Positions 10,947 through 19,144 of a stretch of DNA of 64,000 nt are shown here, one piece after another (within the stretch, counting starts at the first letter, position 1; the number at the start of each line of letters is the position of its first letter). The stretch is from Stieleria varia. Its GTDB lineage: Bacteria; Planctomycetota; Planctomycetia; Pirellulales; Pirellulaceae. The DNA lies in assembly GCF_038443385.1 (NCBI RefSeq), contig NZ_CP151726.1, forward strand, positions 7,750,001 to 7,814,000. Direction: 5' to 3'. Below the pieces are notes generated by a model. The model did not search any database and had not been told where the DNA came from. It saw nothing but the letters and a program-made list of their open reading frames with translations. The position numbers were made by a program, and so were the translations under genes.

Positions 10947-11096
10947 AGAAGGGACAAAAACCTGTGTAAACCCAAAAAGCAACAACACCAAACTTTGAGC
11001 AGTCCGGGCTAGCGGTGGTGGTCCGACGGAGAACCTGCCCCTTGTCTGACGCTTGGCTCGCGCCATCGCCCCGCGCCATCGCCCCGCCCCAAGGTG

Positions 11097-11102
11097 TACA
11101 AT
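11097..11102 (+). promoter_or_regulatory. Candidate -10 box of the 13-gene locus
   Basis: TACAAT lies 67 bp upstream of the first ATG (11170), in the only AT-rich patch of a GC-rich leader. No good -35 box stands 17 bp upstream. This is a weak assignment made mainly from position. Confidence 0.3.
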
Positions 11103-11169
11103 TGACGTTCTTGTCGCCCACAAAAACCGCTCTGGTCGTTGCCTTTTCCTTGCATTCATTCATTGAGCC

Positions 11170-12168
11170 ATGAAAGAAAAATTGACTCAGGTCGAAAGCG
11201 AAGTCAAAGAGAGGTTAGATGATCCCTTTGTCCGCTCACGCACATTTGGTCGACTGAAATGGCTGCGTGATGAATCTCTGCTGGCAATGGTGCTGGCCGT
11301 GATCGTTGCCGCCGCGGTCGTCTTGATCTTCTTGGTGGGCGGCGAAGTCATTGGGCCAGCAGAAGCCGAGTTGGCAAAGCCGAACATCACCGTCCAGGAG
11401 GTCATTCTCGGTGACGGAACCAGTCCACTGGACAGCGTCGTCGATGCGGTCACGCCGCAGCAAGCCGTCGAGCAATCCAGCGCCCCGATGGCGGGCATCG
11501 ATGCGATCGCCAGCCTGGACGTCGGCACCGGGCGTGACCTGACCGGTGAAAACTTGACGATCGCTGATACGAAAACGAAGTTGGATAATCTGCCTGTGGT
11601 CACGTTGCCACCAGCACCGCCAGGCGGCGGGTCGCCCGGCAGCTCGTCCGTCGTCGGTATCTTTCGGATCGACGAGAATACAAAGTCGGTGGTCTACGTG
11701 ATCGACAAGTCCGGCTCGATGGCGGGCAGCAATCTAGCACGCGTTCAAGCCGAGTTGATCTTTGCGATCAGCGAGATGAACGAAGACCAAAGTTTCTCCG
11801 TGGTCTTTTTCGATGGACTTGCGTGGCCCATTTTTGCCACCCGTGGTATCGCGGGCACGGGGCGTTCCAGGTCGCTGAAAATGCTGCCGGCGACCGACGG
11901 CAACAAGAAATTGGCGATCGATTGGATTCGCACCATGCACGCCGACGGCGGCACCAACCCTTTTCCTGCGGTCATGCTGGGACTGGGTGTCAAACCAGAA
12001 AAAATCGTTTTGCTCAGCGATGGCGAGTTCAGCGATACTTATGTTCGAGACATCGACCGTGCCAATCGAGGAAATGCGTCCATCGATTGCATCGGATTTG
12101 GCGAAACGATCAGGACTCTGGTCGACATCGCGCAACAGAACAACGGACGCTACATTACAGCCCGCTGA
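11170..12168 (+). CDS. Membrane-anchored VWA-domain protein
   Basis: 332 aa. A cytoplasmic N-terminus (1-37) is followed by one membrane segment (about 38-58, LLAMVLAVIVAAAVVLIFLVGG), a Pro/Gly-rich linker ending near 160, and a von Willebrand factor A domain (about 170-332). The MIDAS metal-binding motif D179-K-S-G-S is intact, and later family blocks DGGTN and VLLSDGEF are present. VWA domains with MIDAS bind protein ligands through a divalent metal; the ligand here is unknown. It is first of the 13 co-directional genes and precedes exbB by 117 bp containing a hairpin. A structural or adaptor role for the ExbBD complex is inference. Confidence 0.85.
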   Translation: MKEKLTQVESEVKERLDDPFVRSRTFGRLKWLRDESLLAMVLAVIVAAAVVLIFLVGGEVIGPAEAELAKPNITVQEVILGDGTSPLDSVVDAVTPQQAVEQSSAPMAGIDAIASLDVGTGRDLTGENLTIADTKTKLDNLPVVTLPPAPPGGGSPGSSSVVGIFRIDENTKSVVYVIDKSGSMAGSNLARVQAELIFAISEMNEDQSFSVVFFDGLAWPIFATRGIAGTGRSRSLKMLPATDGNKKLAIDWIRTMHADGGTNPFPAVMLGLGVKPEKIVLLSDGEFSDTYVRDIDRANRGNASIDCIGFGETIRTLVDIAQQNNGRYITAR

Positions 12169-12171
12169 GTC

Positions 12172-12205
12172 GGCATGTTCGTCAGCCTTTCCAGGCTGAC
12201 ATGCC
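12172..12205. repeat. Short hairpin repeat, copy 2 (intercistronic)
   Basis: Core GTCAGCCT-TTCC-AGGCTGAC (12181-12200) is flanked by GGCATG and ATGCC, which extend the stem past a TTC bulge. It is the same palindrome as 5273-5292. It lies in the gap between the VWA gene and exbB, so it may attenuate or process the transcript there. Confidence 0.7.
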
Positions 12206-12285
12206 CCCGTGTTGCCACCCCAGAAAGGTCGGCAAACCGGCGGATTGCACTTTTCACTTCTCCTCACAACGAATCGGACGAACGG

Positions 12286-12969
12286 ATGGTCGAACTGGTC
12301 CTCAATAGCGGCTTTGTCGGAATCATCATCGGCATCCTCTTTGTTCTCGCCATCGGGATTTTCATCGAACGCGTCATCGTTTTTCGAAACGCATCGAGCG
12401 ACGCGGAAGCCTTTGCCGATGAGTTTGATGAAGCCATCCGTGGATCGGATTACGATAAGGCGATCGAGATTTGTGACGAGTACGGCGGCGAACACGGTGC
12501 GGGGGTTCCCGAGGTCTATCGGATCGCGATTGAGCACAGCAGCCTCGGACCGGCGACCTTGCGAAACGTTCTGGACAACCACATCGAATTGATCGTCGTC
12601 CCCAGATTGCGTGCGCGTTTGGGGCTGCTGGGAACAGTCGCTCGTGTCGCTCCCATGCTGGGACTGATCGGAACCGTTTCGGGGATGATCGGCGCTTTTG
12701 GAACGATCGCCGGCGCCACGGGGGCCGGGGTCGAACCTGCAGCATTGGCCGGTGATATCGGCATGGCGCTTGGAACCACGTTTCTCGGATTGCTGGTAGC
12801 CATCCCGATTGTCTTCGCGATCACGTATCTCAAAGCGCGGATCGAGAAACTTGAGATCGACCTGGATCGCTACAGCCAAAAATGTTTGGACGTCATGTTT
12901 CCGTCCAACCCGCCAACCATCGCCCCAAACAAACGTCCCTCAATGGCCACCGGCGAGGCACGCGCATGA
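12286..12969 (+). CDS. MotA/TolQ/ExbB proton channel family protein
   Basis: 227 aa. Inner-membrane stator subunit that, with ExbD/TolR partners, converts proton or sodium flow into mechanical work across the envelope. Three membrane segments lie at about 9-29, 115-140 and 160-182, with a cytoplasmic loop between the first two. The channel signature APMLGLIGTVSGMIGAF and ALGTTFLGLLVAIP carry the conserved pore threonines. The frame is open upstream to 12175, but ATG 12286 (MVELVLNSGFVG) gives a normal N-terminus. Its stop overlaps the next start in ATGA (12966-12969), indicating coupling to the first ExbD. Confidence 0.93.
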   Translation: MVELVLNSGFVGIIIGILFVLAIGIFIERVIVFRNASSDAEAFADEFDEAIRGSDYDKAIEICDEYGGEHGAGVPEVYRIAIEHSSLGPATLRNVLDNHIELIVVPRLRARLGLLGTVARVAPMLGLIGTVSGMIGAFGTIAGATGAGVEPAALAGDIGMALGTTFLGLLVAIPIVFAITYLKARIEKLEIDLDRYSQKCLDVMFPSNPPTIAPNKRPSMATGEARA

Positions 12970-13901
12970 GCGAACTGTCCCAATGGGAACTTCGTCGCCG
13001 CGGGACCGACAAAATTGCGACCGCCAGTGCGGACAAGCTTGCCGAGTTCGTTCACACCGGCGTGATCGGCGACCAGCATGAAGTGCGGGTGGTCGGTGCC
13101 AGCGAGTGGCTCAGTGTCGCTCAGGCGATGCCGTTTTTGCCCAAGCAGACGGCGAATGTAAATCCTCCGATGGAAAGTAAGCGGGCAACGACTCCTCCGC
13201 CAACAACCCCACAGCCGAAAACAACACGAGCGCCGAAAGCAGCTCCGCCGCTGAGTCCAAATCCGACGTCCTCGCGTTGGCTGACCGATTCAAACGCACC
13301 AACTTCTGCTGCGGCCGATACTCCTGAGGTCAGTACTCCCGCAGTCAATTCGCCGGTGGTCAGTACTTTGGGCAGTGTCGCGACCGAGGTTCCGACGCAA
13401 CCGCCATCACGTGGTGAGCGTGCTGCCGCCAGACGTTCGTCGATCGTGGATCCGGACGACGAAGAACTCGACATGACACCCATGATCGACATGACGTTCT
13501 TGCTGTTGATTTTCTTTATGGTCACCAGCACCATCTCGCCATTTGCCGACCTGCAGCTCCCCGAAGCCAAAGCGGGGGACGCCGAGCGTCCAGAGGGGCG
13601 TGTGATCTTGGTGTTGGACTATCAAGACAATCAGATTGTCGATGACACCTCCCAGTACAGCGGATCGGAATTCATTGAGCTGAAGGATTGCAAGCTCTAC
13701 TTGGCCGACGAGACAGACAGTTTCATTCCTCCTGACCAGTTGCATGCCGCTCTGGTGAGGGCGTTTGAGAAAAACGGTGGAGGAGAGTTCATCCTGCAGT
13801 CCAATCGCAAGATGCCCGTCGGGGTGGTCCGCGAAGTCATCAAGACGGCGAAATCCGCCGGAGCGGGTGATACCATGATCGGCGTTGCGAGGCCCAGATG
13901 A
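12966..13901 (+). CDS. ExbD/TolR-family protein with N-terminal GYF2-like domain
   Basis: 311 aa. The C-terminal half is an ExbD/TolR protein: a membrane helix beginning at LDMTPMIDMTFLLLIFFM, with the ion-pathway aspartate at about D174, followed by a periplasmic domain. Before it are 160 extra residues: a small N-terminal domain (1-60, QWELRRRGTDKIATASADKLAEFVHTG) that resembles GYF_2/DUF4339 domains, and a Pro/Thr/Ser-rich cytoplasmic linker. ExbD proteins are normally about 140 aa, so the extension is unusual. It begins in a 4-nt overlap with exbB and is followed 31 bp later by a second ExbD. Confidence 0.9.
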   Translation: MSELSQWELRRRGTDKIATASADKLAEFVHTGVIGDQHEVRVVGASEWLSVAQAMPFLPKQTANVNPPMESKRATTPPPTTPQPKTTRAPKAAPPLSPNPTSSRWLTDSNAPTSAAADTPEVSTPAVNSPVVSTLGSVATEVPTQPPSRGERAAARRSSIVDPDDEELDMTPMIDMTFLLLIFFMVTSTISPFADLQLPEAKAGDAERPEGRVILVLDYQDNQIVDDTSQYSGSEFIELKDCKLYLADETDSFIPPDQLHAALVRAFEKNGGGEFILQSNRKMPVGVVREVIKTAKSAGAGDTMIGVARPR

Positions 13902-13932
13902 TGGGAGCCCGACCGACAGGAGCAACACGAAC

Positions 13933-14664
13933 ATGAACACCACTTGGATCATCGTAACGCGAGCGGGAGACCGCATCGAGAACCTGACAGAGGATCAAGT
14001 ACGTGAGTTGCTGTATCGTCGCAAGATCCAGCCGGAAGACTGGGCGATGGAGAGCTCGCCCGCAGAGCATTTCAACCAACCGGCTGCCGACCACGGACAA
14101 CTTCGTCAGATTGCATTGATCGATCCGTTCGCCGGAGTCGCCAGCACCGCGCGGAGGCGACGACGAAAGAAACAGGACGGCGATCCTGGAATGGACATGA
14201 CGCCGATGATCGACGTTGTTTTTTTGTTGTTGATTTTCTTTATGATCACTGCAACCTTTCATTTGCAAACCGGACTCGGTTTTCCGCCGGACAAACAAAA
14301 GGACTCGCCATCAACGAACGCACCGGCGCCCGGCTTGAGTGAGTTCGACGACCGTGTGATCATCGAAGTCAACGAGAAGGACGAGTTCTTTGTCAAATCG
14401 GTCGGTGGCACTAGTCAACCCGTTGCGGTCGCGGATCTGGTTGCGGCGATTCGTTCCGAGGGCGAGTCGAGCAAACTGAATAAAGCGTTTGTGGTCGCTC
14501 ACGAAATGGCGTCCCTGGAGGCGATCGTGAAAGCGTTCGATGCGGCGGCCGAAGTCGGGATTTCCGATGTCGCCTTGGCAGACGTCACGACGGCACCATC
14601 GGGAGGGGCGTCGGGCGGTGCATCGGGAGGAAACAATCAGCCTCTGCAAATTCAACGCAACTGA
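13933..14664 (+). CDS. Second ExbD/TolR-family protein
   Basis: 243 aa. Same plan as the preceding ExbD: a short N-terminal domain (1-60, TTWIIVTRAGDRIENLTEDQVRELLYRRKI, GYF2-like), a basic stretch RRRRRKK, then the transmembrane helix MDMTPMIDVVFLLLIFFMI with the ion-pathway aspartate near D94, a periplasmic domain and a Gly/Ser-rich tail. Tandem unequal ExbD genes next to one ExbB suggest a heteromeric ExbB-ExbD1-ExbD2 stator. ATG 13933 is chosen because residues encoded upstream lie in the intergenic gap. Five bp separate its stop from the next start. Confidence 0.9.
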   Translation: MNTTWIIVTRAGDRIENLTEDQVRELLYRRKIQPEDWAMESSPAEHFNQPAADHGQLRQIALIDPFAGVASTARRRRRKKQDGDPGMDMTPMIDVVFLLLIFFMITATFHLQTGLGFPPDKQKDSPSTNAPAPGLSEFDDRVIIEVNEKDEFFVKSVGGTSQPVAVADLVAAIRSEGESSKLNKAFVVAHEMASLEAIVKAFDAAAEVGISDVALADVTTAPSGGASGGASGGNNQPLQIQRN

Positions 14665-14669
14665 GTGGC

Positions 14670-17600
14670 ATGAGCAAGCGACCCGCGAAACGAAAGAAGC
14701 GATCCGGTGGCAAGAGCCGGCCGCTCAATCGCAGCGTCGTGCCGATCCTGGGTGTCGTGCTGTTGCTGTTGATCGGTGCGGGCTACGGCGCGTACCGACA
14801 CTATCAGTCGACCAAGATCCGCGCCGCCTATGCTCAGCGATGGGAGATCGCCGACCGACAATTCAGCCGACGAGGTCTGCAACAGGCTGCTGTCGAGTAT
14901 CGTAAGATCCAAGAGATGGACGCGATCGACTCCGCGATTAGCGATGCCCCGACGGTTCACAAGCTGGCTGAATCGATGACGCAGTTGTGCGGGGCAATGG
15001 AACAATCTGATCTGACGGCGGTCGATGGATTATTGCAAGCCATCGTGGCTTCACCGGAGACGCTTGAATTTGCAGGCGAAGACCAAGACATTCTGACCCG
15101 AGACGAGCGGATCGACGAAATCCATCGGTGGGCTGCCGACGAAATCAGGCGTCTAGGGAAACGACTCTCGGCAGTTTCTCTCTCGGCCAACCTCAAGTCC
15201 ATGGACGATGCGAGGAAGTTCGTCGATCAGTGGAACGATGCGGAGTTTGATCAAGCACGGGCCGCATTGGCTCGCTGGGTCGACTTCGCCGAACCGCTGG
15301 GTCAGCCCGCTGCCCAGTTGCGGCAAACCCTCAACGACGCTGAGAAGGCCAAACGGTTTCGCGATTCGATCCAAGCGACCCTTGCCGCAGCCGACGGCGC
15401 GTTGGCCTCTCTCAATGATGGGGACGTGGCCAACGCATCGTTTCAATGGGAATCGACCAAGAGCATGTTTCCGAATCTGGCATCGGAGACCATGTGGACC
15501 GATTTCCGCGAAAGCCTTCGCGATACGATCCGAAACCAGTTCAACGGCAAGCAACAAACGATTCAATCGGCAGCGACCGGCCACCTGGGTGATCCTTCCC
15601 CGGACCTGCCCAAACGGATCAAACTGTCCCGATTGCTGACAGTTCCCTCCGACGTATCAAAGGACGCATCGCAGGCTGCATCTCTGGCAACTACCGAGAT
15701 CATTTTTGCCCGCGTGCACGAGCTTTGTTATGCCTTGGATTCAAAAACGGGGGCGACTCGCTGGGTGGTGGAGATGGGCTATGACGCCAAGTGGTTGCCG
15801 ACTCTGATCAACAACGGCAACACCACCCTGGCCTGTTGTGTGACACTACAGGGACAACGCGAAGTCATCAGTGTGCTCGAGGCGGCAACAGGAACGACAC
15901 GTTGGTCCATCATGCTGCCTCCGGGTGTCGGCTTGGCGGGGCCACCCACCGCAATCAATCGAAATCTGCATCTGCTGCTGCGAGGTGGCCAGCTCTGGAC
16001 ATTGCAGATCGACGATGGCAGCGTAGTGTCACAACTGGATTTGCCGGAGACGTCCAGCAATCCCTTGGTGGTCCGAGAAGACGAGCAAGGCGTGATGGCG
16101 ATCGGCGATCAATTCGGCGTTTATTTGATCGACGTCAAGGATAAGCCGACGGTGTCCGATGTCGTGTTTCCAAGCCAGGATGCAAACACGACATCGCGTC
16201 GTGGCATGTGGATCCCGCCCTACGTCGTCGTGTTCCAGAACAAACTGGATGAGAACACGTACGCGGAAGTATTTCAGCGACAGGGTGAGCAATTTCAACT
16301 CGTTCAGAGCGAACGCGTTGCTGGCCAACTCTGGGACAACCCTTCGATTGTCGGTGCCGATTTTCTGTTGGTCACCGATGCGATCGATGAAACGATACGC
16401 CATGTCGATGTCGATGCCCCTGTCGAACCAATTGCAACTCGCTATCGCCGACAAACGCCGACCTCGTACCCAAGGCGTCCTTATTTTCTTAGTCACGCGG
16501 ATGCCCCGTTCGTAGCGATCCGGCAATCCAAGGTCATTTGTTATTGGGTGGACCCTTTGGCAAGCGGCGGAGAACGCAAACCGATCGTTCGTTGGGAACA
16601 CTCGTTTCCATCCGAACATCACGTCGCCACTCAACCGCTGAGGATTCTGGGCAAGCATCTGTACGTCGCGGCGCAAGCCATCGGGACGCGGGCGATTTTG
16701 ATTCAAGCGTTGTCGCTGGAAACGGGCAAACCGACGTGGTCTCTCAGCTTGGGCGGCGAGGTCACAACGATTCGCAGTGATGATCAAAATGCGATTGCAC
16801 GAATGGACTCCGGGCAGTTGATTCACATCCGGCCAGACAAAGAGTCAGACGATGGGACCACGCATGCGACGATCCCGATTGATTCAACCGATCCAACGTT
16901 TCAGTGGATCGACGAAGCCAACGCAGTGCTGCGGTTCGACGCGTCCTCGCAAAGTTTGCAAGTCAATAAGACCGACGGCACGCAAATCGCGACGCAGAGA
17001 GTCGAGTCCGGCCCTGCCAGTCCGTTGTCCGTCCGGGTCGGACCACTTCGATTCGTCGGACAAGACAGTGAATCCAGACAAGGTGTCTGGTGTGCGATGA
17101 TCGACGCCAAGTCCCGTTTTCAGATCTACCCACTCAGCCAAAACGCCAACTCGGCCGCAAAGCAATTAGGGGGAGCAAGTGAGATTCTGTACCACCAACT
17201 GAATGAACCGAACGCCGTCGGCTTTGTGAAGTCCGGTTCGGATCTTCCCGCTGGCTGGTTTGCTCCGCAGTGGCTGGATGAGTCTTCGTTGTTGCTTGCG
17301 AATTCTGACGGACGCATCATTAGGGTCCAGTTGAGAGTCCAAGGTGGAGTCCTCTTTGCCGCTCCGGACGACGACGGAGTGATCAAGCTCGGCGTGTTGG
17401 ATCAAGCCCCGTTGCTTGACGGCGAATCGATTTGGGTGACCACCGGTTCCATGCTGCACCAATTGGATCCCCAGACCCTTGCGATCGGTCACACGGTATC
17501 CTTGCCATCACGTGCGACCGCTCAGATGGTTTTGAGTGAAGACCGTCTCGTCATCGGCTTGCAAAACGGTCGTGCGGCTATCATCAATCGAGACGGAAAG

Positions 17601-17897
17601 CCAAGCGTTCTGTCGATCCACCAAGTTTCCCAACGCCCCCTCCGGCTCGCATCGGTCGCCACTCAAGGCATCTGGCTTTGCGACGACCAAGACACCTTGT
17701 GGCTGTTGTCCCAGCAAGCGGTTTCTACGGGTTCCGGACCAGCGGTCTCGGTAGCGACCGCTCCAATACGAACACCCCCGATCGTACTGGATGGCATAGA
17801 CTATATGACGACGGTGAGCGGAATTTGGACGCCGATCACGCCAATTCCTGTCAACGCTGTCCCGGAGAAAACAGTCCCGGAGCAAACTCTCCCATGA
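14670..17897 (+). CDS. Large membrane-anchored beta-propeller (PQQ-like) protein
   Basis: 1075 aa. A very basic cytoplasmic N-terminus (KRPAKRKKRSGGK) and one membrane helix (about 22-42) place the rest in the periplasm. Residues about 50-320 are helical and repetitive. From about 340 onward there are repeated blades of the PQQ/WD40-like type (ETGKPTWSLSLGGEV, ALDSKTGATRWVVEMG, VLEAATGTTRWSIMLP) typical of propellers such as BamB. The AxTGxxRW repeat is the PQQ-like signature; binding of actual PQQ is not implied. It overlaps the next gene by ATGA (17894-17897). A scaffold role in the ExbBD-linked complex is inference. Confidence 0.85.
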   Translation: MSKRPAKRKKRSGGKSRPLNRSVVPILGVVLLLLIGAGYGAYRHYQSTKIRAAYAQRWEIADRQFSRRGLQQAAVEYRKIQEMDAIDSAISDAPTVHKLAESMTQLCGAMEQSDLTAVDGLLQAIVASPETLEFAGEDQDILTRDERIDEIHRWAADEIRRLGKRLSAVSLSANLKSMDDARKFVDQWNDAEFDQARAALARWVDFAEPLGQPAAQLRQTLNDAEKAKRFRDSIQATLAAADGALASLNDGDVANASFQWESTKSMFPNLASETMWTDFRESLRDTIRNQFNGKQQTIQSAATGHLGDPSPDLPKRIKLSRLLTVPSDVSKDASQAASLATTEIIFARVHELCYALDSKTGATRWVVEMGYDAKWLPTLINNGNTTLACCVTLQGQREVISVLEAATGTTRWSIMLPPGVGLAGPPTAINRNLHLLLRGGQLWTLQIDDGSVVSQLDLPETSSNPLVVREDEQGVMAIGDQFGVYLIDVKDKPTVSDVVFPSQDANTTSRRGMWIPPYVVVFQNKLDENTYAEVFQRQGEQFQLVQSERVAGQLWDNPSIVGADFLLVTDAIDETIRHVDVDAPVEPIATRYRRQTPTSYPRRPYFLSHADAPFVAIRQSKVICYWVDPLASGGERKPIVRWEHSFPSEHHVATQPLRILGKHLYVAAQAIGTRAILIQALSLETGKPTWSLSLGGEVTTIRSDDQNAIARMDSGQLIHIRPDKESDDGTTHATIPIDSTDPTFQWIDEANAVLRFDASSQSLQVNKTDGTQIATQRVESGPASPLSVRVGPLRFVGQDSESRQGVWCAMIDAKSRFQIYPLSQNANSAAKQLGGASEILYHQLNEPNAVGFVKSGSDLPAGWFAPQWLDESSLLLANSDGRIIRVQLRVQGGVLFAAPDDDGVIKLGVLDQAPLLDGESIWVTTGSMLHQLDPQTLAIGHTVSLPSRATAQMVLSEDRLVIGLQNGRAAIINRDGKPSVLSIHQVSQRPLRLASVATQGIWLCDDQDTLWLLSQQAVSTGSGPAVSVATAPIRTPPIVLDGIDYMTTVSGIWTPITPIPVNAVPEKTVPEQTLP

Positions 17898-19009
17898 AAT
17901 CGATACACCTCTGCTGCTTGGTCGCGATCGTGTTGCAGCAATCCGTCTCGCAGCAACATGCACACGCCGAAGAACCGCCCCCTGCACGGATCGCGATTTC
18001 CACTGCAGACCGATCGCCATCTGTTCAACATAGAATCGTCAATGGACAGTACCAGATCGAAATCAAACACACCGTCAGCATGATCGGTCGTCCGAGTGTC
18101 GAGTTCATCGTCGAGAGCAAGGAGTCGGGTGCCTGGACAGAGTCCAGCGTGACTCACGGCGACAACTTGAATGTCAAACAAAACGGACGCTCGGAGCCCC
18201 GCTCCTGCTCAGTCCGGCTGGCACAACAATGGAGTGCCGATCCCGCAGGAGACTATGAGGCGGAAGTTCGCAATCGCATTGAGGACGAAAATGGCAAGGT
18301 GAGTGACGAAGCCGCTCGACGCGAGATCGATCGGCTTGTCAATCAATATGGGCTGACGCTCAAGCACGTCTTGAAATTGCCTCGTTCCGCCGCCAATCGC
18401 TCCGAACCGGTCAAGACGCTGGCTCGGCTTTGCCGCTGGATGACGTACGACAAGCTTTTTCTAAAGATGCAAATGGACCCACGTCCGATCGCGACGGAGA
18501 GTGACGCGGACGCGATCTATCAGCAAGTCATGAAAATCCTGAACGGAGAACCGCTGCCCGAGAATGTGGACGAACACCTGCTGACCGTACCAGAACAGCA
18601 GCGGATGCAGGCAGCGTTTCAGTTCACTTATTCGGTCAATTTCATACCTCATTTGCACGACGAACAATCGGAAGCAAACTGGCGGCATGCCTTGAGGGTA
18701 AAATTCGAGCCTAGCAACTCCGCATCGGTAGACTGGACCGGTGAGCTTTCCAGTGGTGATCAAAGATCCGCATGGTTGGCATTCCCAAGCACGATCAACG
18801 TCCGGCAGATCAAAGTCAATCAAGCTCATGATGACAAATCGATCCAGTGGAATATCGTCACGGGCCAGAATGGCTGGAATTATCTCAGGGTTGCTCGTCC
18901 AGAGAGCGACGGCGTCGGCACCTTCAAGATTCAAATCGTCGGCGATCCATCGCAGAAGCCGATCAAGCTGATCCAAAGTCGACCACGCGACGTGGAGTTT
19001 CCGTTTTGA
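17894..19009 (+). CDS. Secreted protein of unknown function
   Basis: 371 aa. Signal peptide MKSIHLCCLVAIVLQQSVSQQHAHA at the N-terminus, then a mostly beta and hydrophilic mature protein. I recognise no domain. A central helical part (EDENGKVSDEAARREIDRLVNQYGLTLKHVLKL) separates two beta-rich parts. It starts inside the stop of the propeller gene (ATGA overlap), so the two are almost certainly co-translated and perhaps form one complex. Confidence 0.75.
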   Translation: MKSIHLCCLVAIVLQQSVSQQHAHAEEPPPARIAISTADRSPSVQHRIVNGQYQIEIKHTVSMIGRPSVEFIVESKESGAWTESSVTHGDNLNVKQNGRSEPRSCSVRLAQQWSADPAGDYEAEVRNRIEDENGKVSDEAARREIDRLVNQYGLTLKHVLKLPRSAANRSEPVKTLARLCRWMTYDKLFLKMQMDPRPIATESDADAIYQQVMKILNGEPLPENVDEHLLTVPEQQRMQAAFQFTYSVNFIPHLHDEQSEANWRHALRVKFEPSNSASVDWTGELSSGDQRSAWLAFPSTINVRQIKVNQAHDDKSIQWNIVTGQNGWNYLRVARPESDGVGTFKIQIVGDPSQKPIKLIQSRPRDVEFPF

Positions 19010-19045
19010 CATCAACAAAAACAACTTCCCCGCCCATCTCCCCCG

Positions 19046-19144
19046 TAATGGAATTCGCCAGAATTCCCTTCGTCCACCGCATCCCTCTCTTTGCAGGCTT
19101 CACCACACATTCCTCTACACAGGATTTCTGGCGAAATCCACTAC
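19046..19144. repeat. Inverted repeat at the 5' end of the TolB-like gene
   Basis: Arms TAATGGAATTCGCCAGAATTCC (19046-19067) and the near-complement ending in GGCGAAATCCACTA (19123-19144) differ at about three positions. One arm also matches 6432-6454, so this is a dispersed element. Its left arm supplies the ATG used here as the start of the next gene. Confidence 0.65.

Larger units (their letters stand above)
10601..11169. other. Intergenic region before the 13-gene locus
   Basis: 569 bp holding the rpsA terminator, the truncated MITE-like element, palindromic repeat copy 1, a short tandem duplication CGCGCCATCGCCC (about 11058-11085) and a possible -10 box. I see no gene. Confidence 0.7.

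Noticed and set aside
11734-12879. Minus-strand open frame of 381 codons opposite the VWA and ExbB genes
   Set aside because: Translation is charged and repetitive, spans two well-supported sense genes and has no domain.
14670-17897. PQQ-dependent dehydrogenase
   Set aside because: Blades carry PQQ-like repeats, but the protein is membrane-anchored with a long helical N-terminal region and no recognisable quinoprotein active-site residues; treated as a structural propeller.
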